Assembly: GCA_035610835.1 (NCBI GenBank)
Contig: CM069447.1
Location: 63,831,060-63,895,059 of the forward strand
Origin: Ophiura sarsii
Taxonomy: Eukaryota; Echinodermata; Ophiuroidea; Amphilepidida; Ophiuridae
Length of the DNA stretch: 64,000 nt
Direction: 5' to 3'
Position 1 is the first letter of the stretch. Every line of letters begins with the position of its first letter. Positions 54,706-64,000 of this stretch are shown piece after piece. The notes under the pieces are model-generated. The model was not told the DNA's origin. It saw only the letters and a list, made by a program, of their open reading frames with translations, and did not search any database. Both the position numbers and the translations under genes were made by a program.

Positions 54706-55069
54706 TTTATATGGCCGAGTACACCAATGGCGGGTAGCTGAAGAATAGCGCTACCTCGCAAGTAACTGAGGCGTAACCAAAGAAATAGAGCACCAAACCG
54801 GGGTAAGCTAACTAGGCTAGTAATTTGCGAGTAATTTACGCTTAATCTTATACCTGACCGGACCCAAGAGTAAGTTGAAGCATAACAGTTTATGCTGTCA
54901 CTATATGATAATTTCTCATTTGCCCGATGGACGATTACATAGATATGATGATAAATGGAGATTTCTATCATACAATTCATTTGATACATTTATGACCAAT
55001 TTATTATAAAATAGTTTAAATCTATCCACAATGATGCATGCAAAATTGTAGAAATAATTTCAAACAATC

Positions 55070-55330
55070 AGTCAACCAACAAATCAATCAAATTAATTAA
55101 TTAATTATTCAACATAAAATCAAATACTATTAAAAAATAAACGAATACTTAATTAATTAAATGAATAAACACATATGCTTAGTTATATAAATGAATGAAT
55201 GAATAATTAAAAATTATAAATAAATAAATAAATACATTAAAAGTAAATAAAAAAGATGTATAAAAAATAATAATACATACACATTTAATAAATCAATTGA
55301 TTAATAATTAATAAATACTAAATTATGTCA
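55070..55330. repeat. AT-rich low-complexity tract
   Basis: Degenerate AATTAATTAATT, ATGAATGAATGA and AAATAAATAAAT blocks; non-coding. Confidence 0.8.
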
Positions 55331-55399
55331 ATACCTGGGCCATTATATTGAATGATTTCATTCAGTCACCATCATGTTTAAAAAAATAAAACATAAGGG

Positions 55400-55480
55400 A
55401 ATTTCGGGAATCTAACCCATGTTTTCCGTTTATAAAAGACAGGATCACAATAGCACGCCACAGAGATTGGACGCTAGAAG
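55400..55480 (-). pseudogene. Weak tRNA-like sequence
   Basis: Minus strand: GTGGCGTGCTATTGTG (A-box like) and GGGTTAGATTCCC (B-box like) at tRNA spacing. Low support. Confidence 0.25.
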
Positions 55481-56209
55481 TGGCATCATGTTATTAATAC
55501 ACCATTGAACTATTCAATTACAAAAATTGGATTTTTATCATGAAAATTGTACCTTTTAGTGCAACATTTGTATGTGACACTCGCCCAAAATATGTTTATA
55601 ATGACATGATAGTCCTTATTAATTTGAAAGCGGCAAACAACTTTAAAAATGGCCACAAAAATGGCGTCACGTTTTCCTGACCGATAGCCGATTCTTTATT
55701 TACACTCACCTATGACATAGCGAGTGACGACATATTTTTAATATTACGAATTTGTCAGAATTTTACAGTAAAGTGTTGGTGAACATTTGGCATATGCGAC
55801 AATTAATTTTGTAAGGGGACGATGCTGATAAATGTGGATATTTACCTCGCTAGTCACTATTCTGGTGTTATTCGCCAGTTATGTTCTCAGAATTACATCG
55901 TTAGTAAGTAAACGCTACAGTTAGAGCATAACTACTAGGGAGGTCCTCCCTATTAAGTTACGCCAGTTTGGTGCACTCGGCTGTATGTGTTGTCGTTAAT
56001 AAATGCGACTGTTACTAATACAGTCCTCAAAATAAGTAACTGACCAGGTCATAAATATACTCTTAACTCCAAAACTATAGCTCCTACATAAAAATAGTAA
56101 GTAAAATAGTTGTAACGAATTTTTAACTTGACACATTATTCATTAAGATCAGTTAATAATTAAGAACGCGACATTGAAAGGGATATAACAAAGTGCAGTT
56201 TACATTTTA

Positions 56210-56300
56210 ACACTGGGATTTGAACACGCTGGACAGTGTGACAGGTATGTGTATGGGTTGCATTGATCAATTAAAGCATGCCCAATTCCCGTCTTACTAT
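56210..56300 (-). pseudogene. Weak tRNA-like sequence
   Basis: Minus strand: GGGCATGCTTTAATTGATCA and GTGTTCAAATCCCAG are A- and B-box-like at roughly tRNA-like spacing. No credible cloverleaf. Confidence 0.3.
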
Positions 56301-56561
56301 CGACCCGTGAGTTGTCGTTATTACACCTCATACATATTTATAAGGGTATACTCTTTTTTGATTGGTTCATTTTAAACCAAGTCGGATAAATAAAAATACC
56401 TACCGAATGTTTGTTTAGGTTTATTGTACTACCAAACATGCGAGAGTTTGAACTACTTCCCGCTGATCAACACCGTCACCTGAATCAATTCTAGAGCCTA
56501 TGAATATTACGTACATGTTGAACGGTGACGCCGAGTACGAGGTTGCTTGACAACAACAAAC

Positions 56562-56708
56562 ATGGCGTCGTCTGCTAAACATCAGCCGAAGAAATTCGCG
56601 AACTAAACAGACGCAGATTTTAGGCTTCTTTTGGATAATTATGCTGCATCAAAATCCGTGAAGGACTGCAGCAATGATTGTGAAGAACTAGGGAACGGGT
56701 TTAAATGA
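56562..56708 (+). pseudogene. Possible decayed coding start (MASSAKHQPKKF...)
   Basis: ACAAACATGGCGTCG is a good start context. The frame MASSAKHQPKKFAN meets a TAA, then stays open in the same register as TDADFRLLLDNYAASKSV with Cys-rich continuation to TGA at about 56706. One stop inside otherwise protein-like sequence suggests a dead first exon, perhaps of the surrounding transposon. I do not recognise the family. Confidence 0.3.
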
Positions 56709-56954
56709 TATTGTTTTTCCGCCAGGGGAATTGAGTCCGCCGCTTCTTGGCTCGCTGTGTGTACTGTAGGTGTAGACAGGCATAGGCCTACTACTACGAC
56801 TACGAGCCTACGCGGGAACAACGTAAGCTCTTTTTTCGTTTTTTAATTTAGTTTAGACAATGAAATATGTATGAGGTGTGTGGAATGTAAAAACACCCCT
56901 ACATAAATAATGGTATTTTCCATATTGGTTATTTGAATACGCATTGATTTGAGC

Positions 56955-57000
56955 CAATCAGCGCTCAGTTGTGATTGACCATTGGCCAATCACGGCTGGG
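56955..57000. promoter_or_regulatory. Paired CCAAT-like sites
   Basis: GAGCCAATCAGCG and TGGCCAATCACGG lie about 33 bp apart, followed by a GC-richer stretch and an ATG near 57156 (MAKKCIYNQG). Promoter function is a guess from motif pairing alone. Confidence 0.2.
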
Positions 57001-57171
57001 CGCCGGATTACTGAGCGCGCCTCGCCAAGAGATTTTCTTTCTCTTTCGTCCTGTACCACGTCGACTGCAGTCACTGTCTTGTATTCGTCTCATCAGTTTG
57101 ATTGTAAATCTTTGTATAATTTGGAGCATCGTATTCTTTAATAAACTGCCAGATAATGGCGAAGAAATGTA

Positions 57172-57466
57172 TCTACAATCAAGGAAATAAAGGTTGGCAC
57201 ACTTTGTCTTAATTACGGAAAAAACCCGCCCCTCTCCCCGGAGGCAATGTTGATCCGAGTCATATTATCAGAAGCCTTGGTAGGTCCCCCAACATTGATT
57301 GATGGGGGGGGGGGGGGGGGGGGGGGGGAAGGATATAAGAAAGGGGGAGACTTTTGCTTTCTATTAAACAGTGCTATGTCCCAAGTCTGATCTCAATTGC
57401 GAGCACAGTGATAGTTGTAATAAGTTGCGTCAAGTGTGCCAACTATTATTTTCCTTGATTGTAGTT
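57172..57466. mobile_element. MITE with CTACAATCAAGGAAA ends and central G-run
   Basis: CTACAATCAAGGAAATAAAG at 57172 and the near inverse TATTTTCCTTGATTGTAG at about 57449-57466, with GTTGGCACACTT/AAGTGTGCCAAC also paired. The G-run at about 57304-57329 may be inaccurate in length. Non-coding. Confidence 0.7.
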
Positions 57467-57533
57467 TGTGATATAGACTACTCCTTTACACTGTAAGAAA
57501 CCAACGAGAAACGTCTCTTACATGTGTAATAAA

Positions 57534-57696
57534 ACAAATACAATATGGTTTCTTTCGGGAAAGTAGTGCAAACTACTGACCCTTGGTGTTGGATGACTGG
57601 TGACTACCTACTTCCGCTCCGCGTCGGCAGTCATCCAACACCGCGGGACCAGTAGTTTACACTATATACTTTCCCTCAAACCATGTTGTATTTGTT
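57534..57696. mobile_element. Palindromic MITE, 163 bp
   Basis: ACAAATACAATATGGTTTCT and the near inverse ACCATGTTGTATTTGT bound it. Inside, GTGTTGGATGACT and AGTCATCCAACAC pair exactly. Centre GTGACTACCTACTTCCGC. Non-coding. Confidence 0.75.
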
Positions 57697-58107
57697 AACT
57701 ACCAGTTAATCAATAATCTGCCTGTTGCTAGTCCGAGGCTACGTGTAGACGAACGAAATGTTAAAATGAAAAAACGGACTTTGTTTTGGTTTAGAGCACA
57801 TAACTGAGTTAATATTCGTTCAATCTTCATGTGTAATATCTCAAATTGCTACGAGACACCAGGATTACAATAATTAAAACATGGACGCAAAAGAGTAATG
57901 TGAGCGTTGATCCGCCACATACCAGAAGTGTATTTAATATTTGTCATAAATAAGCTCAACCTTACTCCTGTCAAAAGGAGATGATAGATGCACATTTTAT
58001 TTTATTTTAAAATGTATTTTCATGACATTTGTATGATTACATAACAACCGGACGACCTTAATTGAAGGTCACATAAACAAATGTGTCTTTAAATTTGTAA
58101 AGTTCAT

Positions 58108-58240
58108 GACACATATAAGAACATTTTAAATGTACTTCAATTGTTGTTGGCAGATAATGTGTCTATAAACATTAGCGTTCTTAGTGACACATATCTGCAC
58201 ATTTTAAATGCACTGTAATTGTTGTCCGTAGATAACAATT
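58108..58240 (+). repeat. Two-copy tandem repeat, about 85 bp
   Basis: GACACATATAAGAACATTTT and GACACATATCTGCACATTTT begin matching units that continue AAATG-ACT--AATTGTTGT and end AGATAA. Confidence 0.65.
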
Positions 58241-58487
58241 GTAAAAACTCATTGATTGACATCAACATTAGAAATTTTAATCAGAGTAATGGACCTATAA
58301 AAACCTCGCAGGTGAACTACCTGATGAGGTATCAAACGACGATATTTTTTCATTTTCCAATGGTATTCATAGTAAAGATTCATCAGCCTACTAGACAAGT
58401 TTTACCAAGGTAGAAAGCGATCTAACCCAAGTTCTTCCCTAGAATAGAAGAATCGAAGAGGAACCGAACTTGACATTATGAGGCCAA

Positions 58488-58489
<2 letters not shown>

Positions 58490-58558
<69 letters not shown>
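58490..58558. repeat. (ATT)n microsatellite
   Basis: About 23 perfect ATT units. Confidence 0.95.
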
Positions 58559-58560
<2 letters not shown>

Positions 58561-59396
58561 GACGGCGGGACGCGATACCCAACCCCTCTCTATGGATAGT
58601 GGAAGAGGTTATTAATACATTTTGCCAAATGTATTGTTCTCTGAAAAGTCAATACAAAATGAACAAAAAGAATGATTTTGTGACACTGGTGATCAAAAGG
58701 TGTGTACCAAACTGCCTACCTGACAGGTATTCATAACACCCTGTGTAACCAAAGGACCACACTCCGCAGACCATCTGTAATAAGGGTGGGAAGGTTGGGA
58801 ATTTTTGTTAAACCTTCTGGTATGGTGCAAAAAACCAATATGACCAGTGAAATGAGAAACAGGAAAAAGGGGGCTGTGCAAAGCCAGATATGCGCGGCTG
58901 AACAACAAAGCGAAACTCGCGGGCTGGCAAATCCTAAATTAGGATTGGTCCGAGAGGAAATCAAACAAAGGCCATCTGAAAAGCTGTGAACAAAAACGTG
59001 CTGGCAACCCTGTTGCACGAGCAACTCAGAATTATGTTGACAAGCAAAATAATTCTCTTATTAAAGACAAAAATGTCCTTACAACTTACAACTTATAATA
59101 TTTTACGTAGGAGTTATAGTTTTGTTGTTGAGAGCATATTCATAACCTGGTCAGTTACTTATTTTGAGGACTGTATAATATTAAAGGCGTGTTTACACTA
59201 TAATTTCTATCCGGGACACGAGTATATCCGGATTATATTCGGATCTAGATAAACTCGTTCACACTACGATCGATAATATCCGGATTGTATGCGGATTGAA
59301 ACCTGCCCTTTTCCAGGTTTAAACATTTTAATCCGGATCATTTGTTAACCACAAATTCCTGTTCGTAGGCTTTTATTATCCGGATATACAGTCATC

Positions 59397-59922
59397 AAAA
59401 AAAAAACCTATACAGATTATAAATGGGCTTCTAACTCTGAAAATGTATATCCAAACTAAAAATATTAAATTATAAAGTTGTTGGAAAATTCATCTTCTTT
59501 AAGCGATTATCGAGGAAGTGATACTCCCAAATGTAAGGTGAAGTCCGATTTTCGTTTTCACATTTTTATTTTCTACACGTGGACCCATCTAACGGGTACC
59601 TTATCGATTACCGGTAGTGCAATTGCGGGATGCATGCGCAGGTTGGACAGTCGGCCGTATGGATCAAATACGTCACACACACACGCTACCTGTCATACTC
59701 TTCCCCGTGTTGAAATGTAAAATGTGAAAATGAAATTATGACTTTACCTTACATTTTTGATTGTCACTTCTTCAATATTCGACCGATCCTAGCGTGCAAT
59801 ATCTCATATTAAAGAAGTTAAATTTCTCAACAACTTTATTATTTAATATTTTTAGGTAGGATATATATTTTTAGAGTTAGAGTCCATTTATTACCTGTAT
59901 AGTTACTTTTTTGATGACTGTA
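59397..59922. mobile_element. Tc1-like MITE with about 115-bp TIRs
   Basis: TACAGTCATCAAAAAAAAAA and the inverse ending TTTTGATGACTGTA. Pairing continues through ATACAG-TAATAAATGG, CTCTAACTCT, AAAATATTAAAT and AAAGTTGTTG to about 115 bp. TA at both ends, 526 bp. The short frame inside (59478-59720) has no domain. Its ends resemble family A (TACAGTCCTCAAAATAAGTA). Confidence 0.85.
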
Positions 59923-61228
59923 CGTGGGTTCTATCCAGGAGGTGGGGAAAACTTGCTCTAATGGGATCACGTCCTCAGTTAACCTTCTGGATGGAAAAAC
60001 CATTTCATACACGCCCTAGCACCTTTCCTTTCATTATTATCTATTGTCTTTCTATTGTTATATCTGTTAAAAGAGCCCACTGACCTAGTCATGGTTTATG
60101 CACAGCCCGATATAACCCAGATTCCATCAACAAAGGATTTTGATAAGGTCTCTGAGTCAAATAACGGTCTAAGGGATAGACTGTTATTGAGTAGCTCCAA
60201 TCAGCAGATGAACAATATAAAGACACAATGAAAAGAGAATAGTAATACACTATCATCAGCTATTGTTAACACTACCGAGGAAACATCTCATTTTTTTTGC
60301 TTTATTAATTCTTAATTCTCAATTATTGATATCATTATTATAGGCCTATAATGAAAGTAGACCTATATGCATCCATGGTCGAAATGAAGAGACATTCAGT
60401 TTACAACATATTAATATCAAGGTCACACATTCTACGGAGTATTCCGATATATGAATAGCTGATATCCATTTTAGAGACTTTGAGAAAGCAGTATTCTGTA
60501 CTAGTGTGATTGATCCTTTAAAATGTTATTTGTGTAATGAAAAAGGTTCATAGTATACCAATCAAATACAGTTTGTTTTTATAATCAATCATTTTGATTT
60601 TTTTTGGTTAGTAGGCCTATATTCTTTCTTTTTCAAAAGAGTGGATGTAAATAAGCCCTAAAACATTTTGCATGGACGTAAGTATTTTTGCATTACAACT
60701 CTAATTTCTGCATTGAATTACTATGTAATGCAAGACTTTTGCTACAAATTACCCGCATTGCTGGAAACCACAACCTAAATACTAAAAGGTTCAAAATAAG
60801 TAATTCCCCCTCAAATTAAATCACGTTTGTTTTCCATAACCTCTAAACACAATTAGCCGTTTTGAGAGATTGAAACACCAATCGAAAGGGGAAACACCGA
60901 TATTGTTTGATATGTCCGGTTATTGTTGGATTACTATAATTATATGTTAATATCGAAATAAAGACAGAATATTTAATCCAAATTTAACCGGATATTTTTA
61001 TCTGGAGATATAAACTTGCTATATACGTGACATTTCGTCTTAGTTTTTATAATCCTTGAGTAGGTATACGTTATTCGAAAATGCGGGTAGTTGAATGAAG
61101 TGCATGGTTGCGGTTGGAATAAATTAAATGTTCGTCAAACATGTTGTAGGGGAGCACGCCAACTGGTCTCCCTATTATACTGCTATATATGTACAGTTAA
61201 AAAAGGTGCTTAATCTGTTCATGTAGTG
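59923..61228. other. Unassigned DNA
   Basis: 1.3 kb, AT-rich, short frames only. No repeat or gene recognised. Confidence 0.4.
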
Positions 61229-61302
61229 CAGTTTAGCTTTATTCCGTTAGCGCCCTCAACGGAATAAAGCGCAATAACACTGACAAAATTACTAAACTGC
61301 TA
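61229..61302. repeat. GCAGTTTAG hairpin unit
   Basis: GCAGTTTAGCTTTATTCCGT, TAGCGCCCTCAACGGAATAA and a closing ACTAAACTGC form a hairpin. GTCAGTGTTATTGCGCTTAA, TTCCGTTGAGGGCG at 62452-62490 is an inverted partial copy, on the other side of the element at 61341. Confidence 0.6.
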
Positions 61303-61340
61303 TTATGTACAGTTTAAAGAAGGTGCTTATAATCTGTTCA

Positions 61341-62230
61341 TACAGGGTGTCCCAAAAAAATGTTAACACTCCGGGCACATAAGATATCTTAAAAGGACAG
61401 GATAACACGGATCTAATCTTGATGTATTATGAAAGCTGAGTAAATAAGCTTTCATTTGCATTTTATTGCGTTCCAATTGGTTATTTAGAACGGGAGATAT
61501 GCTTCAGCAAACATGAGGAAGCAAAATCGGCTTGGTCCAATCCTCTTAGGATGAAAGTAAAGCTTTTAAAATGCACGAAGCAAGAAGCAACATTATTAAG
61601 TCACACACACACACATCAGTTAATCTCGTCTTTGTTCTTTTCAACACATTCTTTCGATTCTTATCAAGCTTAAAAGACATAAATAAATATATTCCACATA
61701 AATTATATAGGTATTTTGTCATGAGTTCAAGTTCTATACTCTTTTTCCATGTGCAATGGGTAGCTGTCAGTAAAGCAGTCTTTAAAATTGAAATTGAAAC
61801 ATTTCATGTTCTTTGTTGAAATGGTCCATCCAATTAAATAAATTAACTAATATTGCACTGAAATAAAACTAGTATTGCACTGAAATTAACCATAAATCAA
61901 TTTAAGCTTGAAAAGAATCGAAAGAATGCGTTGAAAAGAACAAAAAAGAGATTAACTGATGTGTGTGTGACTTAATCATGTTGCTTCTTGCTTCGTGCAT
62001 TTTAAAAGCTTTACTTTCACACTGAGAGGATTGGACCAAGCCGATTTTGCTTCCTCATGTTTGCTGAAGCATATCTCCCGTTCTAAATAACCAATTGGAA
62101 CGCAATAAAATGCAAATGAAAGCTTATTTACTCAGCTTTCATAATACATCAAGATTCGACCTGTGTGTTCCTGTCCTTTTAAGATATCCTATGTGCCCGA
62201 AGTGTTAACATTTTTTTGGGACACCCTGTA
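61341..62230. mobile_element. Long-TIR Tc1/mariner-like foldback, TACAGGGTGTCCC ends
   Basis: TACAGGGTGTCCCAAAAAAA and its inverse TTTTTTTGGGACACCCTGTA bound 890 bp. The inverted arms run about 330 bp (61341-61673 and 61906-62230), with few mismatches, and include ATTTGCATTTTATTGCGTTC, ATGCACGAAGCAAGAAGC and the (AC)n near 61606. The central 230 bp is non-coding. TA flanks. It splits a GTACAGTTTAA-GCAGTTTAA context. Confidence 0.9.
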
Positions 62231-63544
<1,314 letters not shown>

Positions 63545-63646
63545 CTATTATTATATTTCTCCATAGATTATGTATTCCATATTGCCCAACTCTAAGACAC
63601 GTCATGATGGAGACGAACTCTAAATAAAGTCTGGGCATAATAAAGA

Positions 63647-63735
63647 CTCGTTTCGACTTGTTTCGACCCGTTTCGACCCATTTCAATACATTTCGACCCG
63701 TTTGTACCCGTTTGTACCCATTTCGACCAATTTCA
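63647..63735. repeat. 10-bp tandem repeat TTTCGACCCG
   Basis: About nine degenerate copies of (C/A)(G/A)TTT(C/G)(G/T)ACC. No function evident. Confidence 0.8.
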
Positions 63736-63862
63736 TAAAATACAGATACCCGGTGGAAATAGGCCGAACACATAGAGCTGCCATGTCGTCTACCAATACA
63801 AGCTTAGCTCTTTTTCACTCAAAGGCGTGCGCTGTGGGTTTTTTGGTATGCATTCATGCAAG

Positions 63863-63975
63863 GGCGGGGGGGGGGGGGGGGGGGGGGGGATGGGGGATAT
63901 ATCCCCCCCCCCCACACTTTTTGAACTGGGGGGATGGTCAATGTAATCATCCCCCCCCCCCTGATTTTTCACCTC
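63863..63975. repeat. G/C homopolymer runs
   Basis: A G-run at about 63864-63889, C-runs at 63903-63913 and 63949-63961, with GGGGGATATATCCCCC symmetry. Possibly the end of a hAT-like element as elsewhere; lengths are unreliable. Confidence 0.6.
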
Positions 63976-64000
63976 CACTAAACAAAAAGGGGGGAAGGAA

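Larger units (their letters stand above)
54713..55984. mobile_element. Possible TIR element, GCCGAGTNCACCAA ends
   Basis: GGCCGAGTACACCAATGGCG at 54713 and the near inverse GTTTGGTGCACTCGGCTGTA ending about 55984. Only about 25 bp pair. The middle includes the low-complexity tract at 55070-55330. Weak case. Confidence 0.35.
56019..59175. mobile_element. Tc1-like family A: two TIRs spanning 3.2 kb
   Basis: Left end TACAGTCCTCAAAATAAGTA (then ACTGACCAGGTCATAAATA) and right end ending TACTTATTTTGAGGACTGTA are inverted for about 85 bp. TA flanks. The inside carries two younger MITEs and a microsatellite but no transposase I can recognise. Two separate damaged copies facing each other cannot be excluded. 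Confidence 0.6.

Overview
This looks like a piece of a gene-poor, repeat-rich metazoan genome, most likely a marine invertebrate deuterostome (an echinoderm-like animal is my best guess). The clues are a spliced gene with long introns, L1/Tx1, L2/CR1-type and Penelope-type retroelements, many TA-flanked Tc1/mariner-like and hAT-like inverted-repeat elements, an interstitial (TTAGGG)n array and long microsatellites. There are no bacterial operons, ribosome binding sites or CRISPR arrays. The species call is inference, not proof.

I recognise one host gene. A TLC-domain membrane protein (TLCD1/TLCD2-like) can be assembled on the + strand from four exons: 34674-34870, 40288-40361, 50393-50475 and 51411-51770. 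All splice sites are GT/AG, the phases agree, and the product is 237 residues. Its first two introns (5.4 and 10.0 kb) are packed with transposable elements.

Region by region. 1-3 kb: ends of a Tc1-like family, a 0.96 kb mariner-like element, two copies of a short repeat (family B) and a foldback. 3.2-6.4 kb: a 3.2 kb imperfect inverted repeat whose arms hold about 170-bp tandem units. 6.5-9.8 kb: a 5'-truncated Tx1/L1-type LINE with an open 3 kb RT frame, poly(A) tail and 14-bp target-site duplication. 9.9-10.9 kb: an L2-like LINE end split by a hAT-like element. 11-15.5 kb: palindromes, hAT ends and a 1.6 kb ACTCAAA-rich element. 16.4-18.4 kb: a 61-bp satellite with a 244-bp higher-order period. 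18.9-19.6 kb: another L2-like LINE end. 19.6-26 kb: mostly unassigned. 26.2-27.6 kb: an element with 20-bp palindrome arrays inside each end. 29.4-33.8 kb: MITEs, tRNA-like sequences and LINE fragments.

34.7-51.8 kb: the TLC gene. Intron 1 holds a telomere-like array between inverted flanks, a hAT MITE with clean 8-bp duplications and a mariner-like MITE. Intron 2 holds a Tx1 remnant, a nearly complete CR1/Jockey-type LINE, a Penelope-like element with a 14-bp duplication and a hammerhead-like motif, a second Penelope remnant between inverted hammerhead-like flanks, and a 263-bp near-perfect palindrome inserted in one of those flanks. 51.8-64 kb: more TA-flanked MITEs, a tandem cluster of tRNA-like units, decayed Tc1-like DNA, a long-TIR element, a (ATTG)n tract of about 360 bp and G/C homopolymers.

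Apart from the TLC gene, nearly everything identifiable is selfish DNA in nested layers. Several nestings can be ordered in time because duplications or a second repeat arm preserve the empty site.
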